The notes beneath the pieces are model-generated. The model made no database searches and was not told the origin of the DNA. It saw nothing but the letters and a program-made list of their open reading frames with translations. From Bartonella sp. CM31XJBT (GTDB taxonomy: Bacteria; Pseudomonadota; Alphaproteobacteria; Rhizobiales; Rhizobiaceae), in NCBI RefSeq assembly GCF_028618555.1, contig NZ_JAQITD010000009.1:1-64000 (forward strand): 64,000 nt of DNA. Reading direction: 5' to 3'. The position numbers and the translations under genes were made by a program. Shown piece after piece: positions 25,282-33,766 of the stretch (the first letter of the stretch is position 1; each line of letters opens with the position of its first letter).

Positions 25282-26262
25282 ATGATATTTTACAACCTTC
25301 CATCGACTATAAAATTTGCAGTAGCACCAATGTTGGACTGGACAGACCGACATTGCAGGTTTTTTTATCGTCTTTTAACGAAAAAAGCTCTCCTTTATAC
25401 GGAAATGATGGTAGCAGATGCTGTCATTCATGGTGTTCGCGAACAATTGTTGGCTTTTAGCGATAAAGAATGTCCAGTTGCATTACAACTAGGGGGGGCT
25501 GATCCGAAAAAGTTAGCAGAAGCTGCACGAATTGCTGAGGATTTTGGCTACAACGAAATAAATCTTAATGTCGGGTGCCCATCAAATCGTGTTCAAGCAG
25601 GTGTCTTTGGGGCTTGTTTGATGTTACATCCAGACATTGTGGCAAATGCCGTGGAAGCGATGAAACGAGAGGTTACTATACCTGTAACTGTCAAATGTCG
25701 GATTGGAGTGGACGAACAAGATGAAGAGTTAGCGTTAGATCTTTTGGCTAATCAGGTTTGGAATGCTGGATGTGATGCGCTCTGGATACATGCACGCAAG
25801 GCATGGCTGCAAGGATTGAGTCCGAAAGAAAACCGTAATATTCCGCCCCTTAATTATGAAAGAGTTTACAAATTAAAACGTAAATATCCCCATAAATTCA
25901 TTGGGATAAATGGTGGAATTAAATCGATTGATGAGATCAAAGAACACTTAACTTTCTGTGATTCTGTCATGGTTGGTCGCCAAGTTTATCATAATCCAGC
26001 TTTGTTAAAACATATTGATTTTGAACTCTATGGTGAGACGCAAAATAATCTGAGTGAGAGTGATCTTATTGAGGTTATGTGTGATTATGCAGCTCGACAT
26101 ATTGCATCGGGGGGGCGGCTTTCTCATGTGACACGTCACATGATTGGTTTATTTCATGGGCGGGGTGGGGCACGTCGATGGAGGCAAATATTATCAAATG
26201 ATGCGGCAAAACCACATGCAGATATATGTATTTTAAAAGAAGCTTTTTATGCTCTCATTTAA
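25282..26262 (+). CDS. dusA: tRNA-dihydrouridine synthase A
   Basis: DusA reduces uridines 20/20a in the tRNA D-loop with FMN and NADPH. The 326 residues begin VAPMLDWTDRHCRFFYRLL, carry the catalytic cysteine in NVGCPSNRVQAGVFGACLM, and have the DusA-specific HARKAWLQGLSPKENRNIPP and the FMN site GINGGIKSIDEI ... VMVGRQVYHNP. The start may be a few codons off because no strong ribosome site is visible. It stands alone between two long spacers. Confidence 0.94.
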   Translation: MIFYNLPSTIKFAVAPMLDWTDRHCRFFYRLLTKKALLYTEMMVADAVIHGVREQLLAFSDKECPVALQLGGADPKKLAEAARIAEDFGYNEINLNVGCPSNRVQAGVFGACLMLHPDIVANAVEAMKREVTIPVTVKCRIGVDEQDEELALDLLANQVWNAGCDALWIHARKAWLQGLSPKENRNIPPLNYERVYKLKRKYPHKFIGINGGIKSIDEIKEHLTFCDSVMVGRQVYHNPALLKHIDFELYGETQNNLSESDLIEVMCDYAARHIASGGRLSHVTRHMIGLFHGRGGARRWRQILSNDAAKPHADICILKEAFYALI

Positions 26263-26646
26263 TAATAGCCTAATAATTAACATATATTAAAGTTGAGATC
26301 CTTTGCGTTTGGATGTCTTTGCGATAATTTTGATCTCTTCAATTTTATAAGTTTTTGAAAGTTTATAACTTTTGTTATAGGAGGAGTGTTAGAATTTATG
26401 TATTAAACAACATTCTGATTGCTCCTATTGAATAGAGAAATAGGTTAAGAGCATGATGTAAAAATAGTAATAACATATTGATAATATTTTAAATCTTGCA
26501 TGTTCGTTATTTGATTAGAATATAGAAATCATTGCTTTCATAATATTTAACTTTTTTAAAGCACTGTTAAAAAAACAATAAATTATTCATATCCTATCTA
26601 TATGACGTGATTTTCATAAACATTGTAAATTTTAAAAGGTATCCTT
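26263..26646. other. Intergenic region, about 380 bp
   Basis: It is AT-rich without open frames of interest. No B12-riboswitch-like leader was recognised before cobT. The last bases contain the AAAAGGT ribosome site of cobT. Confidence 0.4.
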
Positions 26647-27633
26647 ATGACCGCTAGTCCATTTGATGATTTTCGTGCTTTGCTTACAAATTTACCTGTT
26701 GCTGATGAGTTTTCTATAATTTTGGCAAAAAAACGGCAAAAAAACTTAACAAAAGAGCAAGGAACATTGGGAAAACTGGGAGATATTGCTGTTTGGTATG
26801 CGGGATGGAGGGGGACAGAAAAACCTATCGTAACGCGACCTTTAGTCGCTATTTTTTCTGGAAATCATGGTATAGTAGAAGAAAATGTTACACCATTTCC
26901 ACAATCTATGACACAAAAGATGGTGAAAAATTTTGCATCGGGTGGAGCTGCTATCAATCAAATTTGTATTGCTTATGATCTTGGATTAAAAATTTTTGAT
27001 TTAGCATTGGAATATCCAACAATGAATATTACGAAGGATGCCGCAATGGATGAGCGGAGTGCAGCTGCTACAATGGCATTTGGAATGGAATCCATTGCGG
27101 GAGGGACAGATCTTTTATGTATTGGAGAAATGGGCATTGGAAACACAACAATAGCTTCAGCTTTATGCTTAGCATTGTTTGGAGGAGAAGTGGAAGAATG
27201 GACAGGAAATGGCATGGAATCAGACGGTGATTTTTATCAGCGTAAAATTGCAGCGGTTAAAACAGCCATTTCTTTACATAAGGATTATTTTAATGATCCT
27301 TTTGAGATAATGCGTCGCTTAGGAGGACGTGAAATTGCTGCTATGGTTGGTGCTATTTTAGCAGCAAGAATAGAAAAAATACCCGTTATTTTAGATGGTT
27401 TTGTGGCAACAGCAGCTGCAGCGGTCCTTTATAAAATGCATCCAAAAGCTCTTGATCATACCCTTGTTGGACATGTTTCTTCTGAGAAAGCTCATCGTAA
27501 ACTTTTAAACAAAATTGGCAAAGAACCACTTCTGGATTTGGGGATGCGTCTTGGTGAAGGGACAGGAGCAGCTATGGCAGCTGGTATTGTCAAAGCTGCT
27601 GTTTTAACACATGCACAAATGGTAGTTTTTTAA
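26647..27633 (+). CDS. cobT: Nicotinate-nucleotide--dimethylbenzimidazole phosphoribosyltransferase
   Basis: CobT activates dimethylbenzimidazole for the lower loop of cobalamin. The 328 residues show the family pattern: PLVAIFSGNHGIVEENVTPF, FASGGAAINQI, LLCIGEMGIGNTTIASAL, and the catalytic glutamate in LDLGMRLGEGTGAAMA near the C-terminus. No other cobalamin gene is in the window, so it may serve in scavenging or remodelling of corrinoids. It is full length and stands alone. Confidence 0.94.
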   Translation: MTASPFDDFRALLTNLPVADEFSIILAKKRQKNLTKEQGTLGKLGDIAVWYAGWRGTEKPIVTRPLVAIFSGNHGIVEENVTPFPQSMTQKMVKNFASGGAAINQICIAYDLGLKIFDLALEYPTMNITKDAAMDERSAAATMAFGMESIAGGTDLLCIGEMGIGNTTIASALCLALFGGEVEEWTGNGMESDGDFYQRKIAAVKTAISLHKDYFNDPFEIMRRLGGREIAAMVGAILAARIEKIPVILDGFVATAAAAVLYKMHPKALDHTLVGHVSSEKAHRKLLNKIGKEPLLDLGMRLGEGTGAAMAAGIVKAAVLTHAQMVVF

Positions 27634-27681
27634 CAAGAAAGTTTGAATGCCTAAAAGATAATAAGACGATATAAAAAACTC

Positions 27682-28173
27682 TTAAGAGTTTTGTTCGTGC
27701 GTCTTGTCGTGTAATTTAATATAGTTAAGTGGAAGTTCCGTTGTATATTTAATTTGTTCCATTGCGAAAGAAGATGAGACATCACGGATGTCAATTTTAG
27801 AAATTAATTTTTTATAAAAAAGATCATAAGCTTCAATGTTGGGCACAACAACACGCAATAAATAGTCAATATCTCCACTCATTCGATAAAATTCAATGAC
27901 TTCACGGAATTCTTGTACAATTTTTGAAAAACGCTTAAACCATTCATGACTGTGTGTGTTCGTGCGAATAGACACAAAAACAGTGACGTGCGCATTTACT
28001 TTTTCTGGGGAAAGAACGGCAACACGACGCTGAATAACGCCATCTTCTTCAAGTTTTTGAATTCTACGCCAGCAAGGAGTGGTCGAAAGTCCCACTTTTT
28101 TAGCAATATCAGCAACAGAAAGTGTCGCATTTTCTTGCAAAAGATGTAAAATTTTTCGGTCAAGACGATCCAT
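27682..28173 (-). CDS. Lrp/AsnC-family transcriptional regulator
   Basis: ATG at 28173 with GAGAAAA upstream is preferred to TTG at 28185. The N-terminal helix-turn-helix (LDRKILHLLQENATLSVADI; GLSTTPCWRRIQKLEEDGVI) and C-terminal RAM ligand domain (HVTVFVSIRTNTH; RMSGDIDYLLRVVVPNIEA) are complete (163 residues). Lrp-family proteins respond to amino acids. The target cannot be read from context; it is 22 bp from the downstream end of the glycosylase-family gene in the same orientation, so co-transcription is possible. Confidence 0.9.
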   Translation of the reverse strand: MDRLDRKILHLLQENATLSVADIAKKVGLSTTPCWRRIQKLEEDGVIQRRVAVLSPEKVNAHVTVFVSIRTNTHSHEWFKRFSKIVQEFREVIEFYRMSGDIDYLLRVVVPNIEAYDLFYKKLISKIDIRDVSSSFAMEQIKYTTELPLNYIKLHDKTHEQNS

Positions 28174-28194
28174 ATTTTTTCTCAATATTTTAAT

Positions 28195-28824
28195 TTATAA
28201 AAATTTACGCACTAAACAACGCAGATATACAATAAGCTCATCATTAAACCATGGATTTTTCTGTAACCAAGAAGTATTTCGCCATGATGGATGAGGTAAA
28301 GGCATAACATTATAGCCTCGAGGTTGGGGAATGGAAAGGATATTTCTCCAATCACCAACAGTTGCAGAAACGGTTTTATGTTTTAATTCTGTAATGTGCC
28401 ATTTTTGCGCATAACTGCCAATAGCAAGAACAAGCTTTATTTGAGGCATCGCTTGAAATATCTTTTCATGCCATATTTCTCGACATTCACGCCTTGGTGG
28501 TAAATCAGCTTTATTGTTGTCATAACCTGGAAAACAAAATCCCATAGGAACAATAGCAAAAAGAGATCTGTTATAAAATTCTTCTTTCGTTACCCCTAGC
28601 CAATCACGCAGCCTTTTGCCAGAGCGATCATTAAAAGGGATAGAAGTTTCATGGACACGCAATCCCGGTGCTTGTCCTGCAATTGCAATCGAAGCCGTAT
28701 CGGATAAATAAACGACAGGATTTGGTTCGTGAGGAAGAGGAGGAAAATAATGGGGTTGTTGGATACAAACACGACAGGAATAGATCTCTTTTTCAAGTTT
28801 GATAATTTGGCTACATCGTTTCAT
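28195..28824 (-). CDS. Uracil-DNA glycosylase family protein with a likely 4Fe-4S cluster
   Basis: The 209-residue protein has the family motif GQAPGLRVHETSIPFNDRSG near residue 50-69 and PLPHPSWRN near 178. Four cysteines, C17 and C20 (CRVC), C97 and C114, match the C-x2-C ... C-x16-C pattern of iron-sulphur uracil-DNA glycosylases (families 4/5). Unlike classical enzymes it has GQAPG instead of GEGPG and HPSW instead of HPSP. It probably repairs deaminated bases, though the substrate may differ. It is transcribed just ahead of the Lrp-type gene. Confidence 0.75.
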   Translation of the reverse strand: MKRCSQIIKLEKEIYSCRVCIQQPHYFPPLPHEPNPVVYLSDTASIAIAGQAPGLRVHETSIPFNDRSGKRLRDWLGVTKEEFYNRSLFAIVPMGFCFPGYDNNKADLPPRRECREIWHEKIFQAMPQIKLVLAIGSYAQKWHITELKHKTVSATVGDWRNILSIPQPRGYNVMPLPHPSWRNTSWLQKNPWFNDELIVYLRCLVRKFL

Positions 28825-28852
28825 TACTCAATGAAATTAAAAAATATTTTTC

Positions 28853-29416
28853 TTATTCTGTGCGAGGATTTGCTTTGCGCCATTCTTTTGGTCGTTGAAA
28901 ACTTGATGCCCATATTCCTTTCTTTTTCTTTCTAGCTTCTTGCTCTTCTCTGGGGTATTCATAATAATTTACAGCCCAACCATTATGTACAAGTGTTGCA
29001 TTGATATTGCTAATTTGTTTTGTTTTACATGTTGCAAGAATACGGCGATATTTATCTGTTTTTTGCCAGTGACATGTAACAGTTTGATTTTTTAATAGTT
29101 GTTCTAAATATTTTTTTGCCTCAAGCCCACAAGGGTAGCGCGCTTCCTTTTTTCCACAAAATTGGTGGAGTTCAGGAGCATCAATTCCAGCTAGTCGAAT
29201 CTTAATTGAAGAAATCATAATGGTATCGCCATCAATGATTAATGCATTCCCTTTAACAGAGTTTTGAGAAGAAAATTTTTCTTTTTGAAGCAACCGTTGA
29301 GTCTGCTTAAAATAAGTTGACATAATGATAAGAATGCTAGCAGCGACAAAAATACTGAAACCGATAACTTTTAGATTAAAGCTTCTTAGATTAAAATGAG
29401 AAAAAGATTTTTTCAT
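28853..29416 (-). CDS. Membrane-anchored staphylococcal-nuclease-like protein
   Basis: The 187 residues start with a single hydrophobic segment (VIGFSIFVAASILIIMSTYF, about 17-36) that should anchor or export the protein. The SNase domain follows: ALIIDGDTIMISSIKIRLAG, IDAPELHQFCG, KTDKYRRILATC, and NATLVHNGWAVNYYEYPREE. The Asp/Arg/Glu catalytic pattern is mostly preserved. It could degrade extracellular or periplasmic nucleic acid. The next gene on the same strand is 28 bp downstream. Confidence 0.85.
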   Translation of the reverse strand: MKKSFSHFNLRSFNLKVIGFSIFVAASILIIMSTYFKQTQRLLQKEKFSSQNSVKGNALIIDGDTIMISSIKIRLAGIDAPELHQFCGKKEARYPCGLEAKKYLEQLLKNQTVTCHWQKTDKYRRILATCKTKQISNINATLVHNGWAVNYYEYPREEQEARKKKKGIWASSFQRPKEWRKANPRTE

Positions 29417-29747
29417 GAAATAAAGAAACTGCTAACATTATTATAACTCTATTTTAGTATTGTTTATAATTGACCCGAGAAACTTTATTCATATGACGAA
29501 ACAGTGTTTCGTTTTAATGACAAAATTTTCATTAGATATCACAATAATCAAATGCTCATACAGAATATATGTAAGCAACTTAAATAATAAATCAACTTAT
29601 CCAAATCCGTACAAAACATACAAAGTTTAAAGTAAACTTTTTAAACTTAAGGAAATAAAAAAACACCCCTCAAAAAATAACTTTGAAGAGCAATACTCCA
29701 ACATTTCTTTTGGAGTATAAAATCTATCAATTTAATAATAATTTTAT
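29417..29747. other. Intergenic region with a hairpin after rpmG
   Basis: An inverted repeat (ATACTCCAA at 29693-29701 and TTGGAGTAT at 29710-29718) lies 30 bases past the rpmG stop on the minus strand and may be its transcript end, although the T tract comes late. No gene is visible in the remaining bases. Confidence 0.45.
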
Positions 29748-29915
29748 TTATTTAATTTTTGTTTCTTTAAATTCAACGTGCTTTTTTACAACTGGATCAT
29801 ATTTACGCTTGCTCATTTTATCTGTCATTGTACGGCTGTTTTTCTTTGTTACATAGAAAAAACCAGTATCTGCAGTTGATAAAAGCTTGATCTTAATGGT
29901 TGCTGCTTTAGCCAT
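29748..29915 (-). CDS. rpmG: 50S ribosomal protein L33
   Basis: The 55-residue protein reads [20 protein letters not shown], then [20 protein letters not shown] and [15 protein letters not shown], a typical alphaproteobacterial L33 without zinc-binding cysteines. ATG at 29915; stop TAA at 29748. L33 is a small component of the large subunit near the E site. The gene stands alone with its own likely terminator hairpin. Confidence 0.95.
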   Translation of the reverse strand: MAKAATIKIKLLSTADTGFFYVTKKNSRTMTDKMSKRKYDPVVKKHVEFKETKIK

Positions 29916-30017
29916 AATGTAAATACCCTATTTATACTGAAAAAATATTATTTCTGTCAAAACTTATTTCCGACATCATCAGATTTTCCGGCAACACTAC
30001 GGATGTTCTCAAAAAAG

Positions 30018-31190
30018 TCAAGAGCTGATTAATTTTCTCATAAGTTGGACAAACACCAAAATGACATATAAACCGAAAAAAACAGCCATGGCTATTGAAA
30101 AACCAAAGGGTTTAAAGATATCCATGGATTTTCCGATAAAGGTCGGTCCGATGAGCATACCAATTCCATAACAAAAAATAAAAGCAGAATTAGCAGCAGC
30201 AAGCTCTTGCCCCTTGAGACGGGCTCCTAAATGTGCAAGACTAATTGTATAAAGGCTCGCTGATACACCACCCAGAAAAAACAAATCAAGCATCAGAATC
30301 CATGGATATTGAAGAATCCATGGTACTATAAAAGTTCCTATAAAACCTAAAATAGCGCAACTCATCAGCGGGTAGCGTCGATCTTTGGCGTAGTCGCTTA
30401 TAATGCTGATAGGAATTAAGAGGAAAATATTCCCAAGTGCAAGGGTTGCCATAAAATGTGCTGCTTCATTCTCATTATAACCAATGGATAAACTAAAGGG
30501 TATTATAAGAGTTAATACGCCCATTTGAATGGCCCCGTAAACAAGGACCGCCATCATTGCACTTGGAACGTGAAAAAGATAACGAAAAAATGGCATATAT
30601 TGATTTTTTTGAAATTCTGGACTTAATTTCCAAGCGGTAAGAATTGGTATAGTAGCAAGTATAATAAGGCTATATCCAACAGCAAAAGGAATAAATCCTT
30701 GTGTTCCCACTTTTGCTAGCAGCGTTAGACCTATTATAAACCCTAATCCTAAGACAATAGCATAAATAGAAAGGATCAAACCGCGTTTTTTTGGGGGAGC
30801 ATAACTGTTGATCCAAAACTCTGATAGGATAAACATAACTGTCATGCTGAAATGTAATATAAACTTTAAAATAAACCAAATCCATATGGGATCAAAAAAA
30901 TAGAATCCTAAAAAACTTAAAGATCCTATCGCCATCATAAGCAATATTGTTTGAGCGATTCCTAAGCATAAGGCAATTCGAGACGTAAAAATAGCTGCAA
31001 TAATTGTGGCGATTCCACCAACTGTTCCACTATAGCCGATTGTACTGTTGGAAAGTCCTTTCTCTGCCATAAGAAGAGAGACAAGTTGTGTTCCCATTGC
31101 CAATGCTGTTCCAACAGTGCCAATGGTTGCAATAGCGGCAATAATTGCACGCAAAGAATTATTTTGAGAGTCAAAAGGTTTTTTTTTCAT
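30018..31190 (-). CDS. Major facilitator superfamily transporter
   Basis: The 390 residues hold about 12 hydrophobic segments with the usual central loop. The first half has IGYSGTVGGIATIIAAIFTS and a membrane segment ending RIALCLG; there is a typical YSLIILATIPILTAW in the middle. The YcaD-like branch is closest by pattern, but the substrate is not readable. It is encoded convergently to nothing nearby; a tandem 30-bp repeat lies just before its start. Confidence 0.85.
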   Translation of the reverse strand: MKKKPFDSQNNSLRAIIAAIATIGTVGTALAMGTQLVSLLMAEKGLSNSTIGYSGTVGGIATIIAAIFTSRIALCLGIAQTILLMMAIGSLSFLGFYFFDPIWIWFILKFILHFSMTVMFILSEFWINSYAPPKKRGLILSIYAIVLGLGFIIGLTLLAKVGTQGFIPFAVGYSLIILATIPILTAWKLSPEFQKNQYMPFFRYLFHVPSAMMAVLVYGAIQMGVLTLIIPFSLSIGYNENEAAHFMATLALGNIFLLIPISIISDYAKDRRYPLMSCAILGFIGTFIVPWILQYPWILMLDLFFLGGVSASLYTISLAHLGARLKGQELAAANSAFIFCYGIGMLIGPTFIGKSMDIFKPFGFSIAMAVFFGLYVILVFVQLMRKLISS

Positions 31191-31194
31191 GAGA

Positions 31195-31254
31195 ATGGCT
31201 TAAGGTACTCTTGTTTATTTAAACATGGCTGAAGGTACTCTTGTTTATTTAAAC
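31195..31254. repeat. Tandem 30-bp direct repeat upstream of the MFS gene
   Basis: Two adjacent copies (31195-31224 and 31225-31254) begin ATGGCT and end GTTTATTTAAAC, and differ at a single base (T at 31201, G at 31231). The end of each unit is nearly self-complementary. They sit four to 64 bases before the MFS start codon, so they lie in its leader or promoter. Confidence 0.9.
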
Positions 31255-31486
31255 AATGAAAAGATGAGCTGAAATGAAAGGGAGCCAAAAATATCCTTTG
31301 CAGTTTCTCTCATTTTCTAAGTATAAAAAACTGCAAGATTTTTATATGGTTATTATAGACTTAACAATAAAATTTATCCTCTTGTATACTAAAGAAAGAA
31401 GATTGTACATATAAATATTATATAATATAAGTCATTTCTTAAATTGAATTTATTATTCATATTATATTCAATGGAGGGCAAGAAGC

Positions 31487-33763
31487 TTAATTTTTTCTTT
31501 TCCCATAAAAAGTATACTTTTGTTTTTTTAATTTGTTTTTATGGTAGGATGTCGGTGAAAATTTTATTGGACGAGGTTTTGTTAACAGTTCAAAGCATAA
31601 AGCGCCAGCAAAAGGTTGTACCGTTATAAGTTTTACTTCTACAACATCACTGAGCTGATAGCCTTTATGGCTACGCTGTCCTACAAGAGCATGTTGTGCT
31701 TCATCAAAATGATAATAATCATTTTTAAGTGTAGAAATATGGACAAAACCATCTGTATTGAGTTTATCAAGTGAGATAAAAAGACCTGCTTTTGTAACTC
31801 CGGAAATGCGGCCTGTAAAAATACGACCGATTTTATTCGTTAAATAGTGAGCAACAAGCCGATCAATCGTTTCTCTTTCAGCCATCATTGCACGGCGTTC
31901 GTATAAAGAAACTTGCGTAGCAATTTCTGCAAGATTTTGTTCTTGTGTATCTGTTAATTGATCATTTCCTAATTTGAGAGCTTTAATGAGTGCTCGATGA
32001 ATAATGAGATCAGCATAACGACGGATTGGTGATGTAAAATGTGTATAGTTCTGCAAATTCAAACCAAAATGGCCACTATTTTTAGGGTTGTACTCTGCTT
32101 GTGATTGTGAACGCAAAATAACTTGATTGACTAGTTCTTGTTGTTGAGTATGAGCGACCTTTTCTAAAATTCTATTAAGGCGCGCTGAGGTAAGTTCGCT
32201 TCCGCGGGAGAGTGGTATCCCCAAACTTTGAAGAAAGCTCCGAAGTATTTCTTGCTTAGCAAGAGAAGGTTTTTCATGAATACGATAAATGAGCGGCTGG
32301 TGATGTTGTTTTAATGTTTCAGAAGCTGCAATATTAGCTTGTATCATAAACTCTTCAATTAAACGATGCGCTTCTAATTGTGTTTCACTCACAACATCTT
32401 TTATGCATCCATTTTGATCAAGAATAATCTTTTTTTCTGCAATTTCTAATTCTAGTGGTTGGCGACGATTTCTCGCAGCTTTAAGGCATGCATAGGCTTC
32501 CCATAAGGGGTGCAAAATGCTCTCAAAAAGAGGGGTTATTTTTTCATTTATATTACCTTCAATTGCCAATTGTACTTCTTGATAAGAAAGTTTGGCTCTT
32601 ACACGAATCATAGTACGATGAAAACTATGTTTTCGTTTATTACCGTTTGCATCAAAAATCATACGAACGGCTAAAGCTGGTCTTTCTTTTCCTTCACGAA
32701 GAGAACATAAATCATGAGAAAGGCGTTCAGGTAACATTGGCACAACGGTATCGGGAAAATAAACAGAATTTCCACGTTTCAATGCTTCTTTATCTAAAGC
32801 GCTTCCTGTTTTGATATAATAAGAAACATCTGCAATGGCTACAATAATAATCCAACCATCATTATTTGCTGGATCCTTATCCTTGGTTGCATAAACTGCA
32901 TCATCATGGTCTTTTGCATCTGGTGGATCAATTGTAATAAAGGGTAATTGTCGCCAATCTTCACGATTATCCATATTGGCAGCTTTGATATGTTTGGCTT
33001 GCTCAAGAACACTTTCAGGAAAAATATAAGGCATTCCTTTCGAAAGAAGCGCTATCATTGAGAGTGTTTTCTCACTCTTAATGTGCCCTAAAACATTCTT
33101 TATTTTTGCGCTTTTTAATCCGTAACCAGTATTTTTTTTTATTTCGACTTCAACGAGATCACCAATTTGAATCTTCATTTCTGGAGACATTTCAACAATG
33201 AGTTCATTGGTTTTGCGGTCTATAGGATCAAGGCGCCATTGATTATTTTCAAATTTTTGTACAATAGCAAATGCGCTTTTGGGAGATACATCAATTTTAC
33301 GAATAATTCGTCCCGTATAAGGATGGCTTGAGCTTTCAGAATTTTTATTTCGAAAAACTTTTACAAGAATATGATCTCCAACACCAATATTACTTCCTGT
33401 TATGTGATGAAAAGAGTGTATTTCAATATTGGGCTTTGGAGAATCTTCCCATTCAAGAGGTTGTGCAATAAAACTTCCATCTTTATCACGTCCGCTAATT
33501 TTTACTAAAGAAACAGGGGGTAATTTTCCTTTGTTTATTGCTCTTTTGTGGTGTTTAGATATGAGATTTTGATCCTTTAACTCACGTAACATATCTCTAA
33601 GCCAGATACGAGAATCGCCTTTTAAGTTAAAAGCTTTAGCGATTTCTCGTTTACTTGAGTAGTTAGGATTCTCAATTATAAAGGAAAGGATTGCTTCCTT
33701 ATTGGGAAAAGTTTTCCCCTTGAATGAAGAGAGATATTTTATGTTTTTTTCACCTTTAGCCAA
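31487..33763 (-). CDS. rnr: Ribonuclease R
   Basis: RNase R is a processive 3'-5' exoribonuclease acting on structured RNA. The 758 residues contain an N-terminal winged helix (KREIAKAFNLKGDSRIWLRD), cold-shock domains, the RNB active site TIDPPDAKDHDDAVYA (about 275-290), HFTSPIRRYADLIIHR and a C-terminal S1 domain plus a lysine-rich tail. The start is TTG at 33763 with AAAGAGA upstream, three bases after the topA stop, so the two are probably co-translated. Confidence 0.94.
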   Translation of the reverse strand: MAKGEKNIKYLSSFKGKTFPNKEAILSFIIENPNYSSKREIAKAFNLKGDSRIWLRDMLRELKDQNLISKHHKRAINKGKLPPVSLVKISGRDKDGSFIAQPLEWEDSPKPNIEIHSFHHITGSNIGVGDHILVKVFRNKNSESSSHPYTGRIIRKIDVSPKSAFAIVQKFENNQWRLDPIDRKTNELIVEMSPEMKIQIGDLVEVEIKKNTGYGLKSAKIKNVLGHIKSEKTLSMIALLSKGMPYIFPESVLEQAKHIKAANMDNREDWRQLPFITIDPPDAKDHDDAVYATKDKDPANNDGWIIIVAIADVSYYIKTGSALDKEALKRGNSVYFPDTVVPMLPERLSHDLCSLREGKERPALAVRMIFDANGNKRKHSFHRTMIRVRAKLSYQEVQLAIEGNINEKITPLFESILHPLWEAYACLKAARNRRQPLELEIAEKKIILDQNGCIKDVVSETQLEAHRLIEEFMIQANIAASETLKQHHQPLIYRIHEKPSLAKQEILRSFLQSLGIPLSRGSELTSARLNRILEKVAHTQQQELVNQVILRSQSQAEYNPKNSGHFGLNLQNYTHFTSPIRRYADLIIHRALIKALKLGNDQLTDTQEQNLAEIATQVSLYERRAMMAERETIDRLVAHYLTNKIGRIFTGRISGVTKAGLFISLDKLNTDGFVHISTLKNDYYHFDEAQHALVGQRSHKGYQLSDVVEVKLITVQPFAGALCFELLTKPRPIKFSPTSYHKNKLKKQKYTFYGKRKN

Positions 33764-33766
33764 AAT

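Noticed and set aside
24993-25283. 96-codon minus-strand frame before dusA
   Set aside because: It covers AT-rich intergenic DNA, has no ribosome site and overlaps the dusA start; composition looks random.
26580-26646. Cobalamin riboswitch before cobT
   Set aside because: No B12-box-like conserved segments were recognised in the AT-rich leader.
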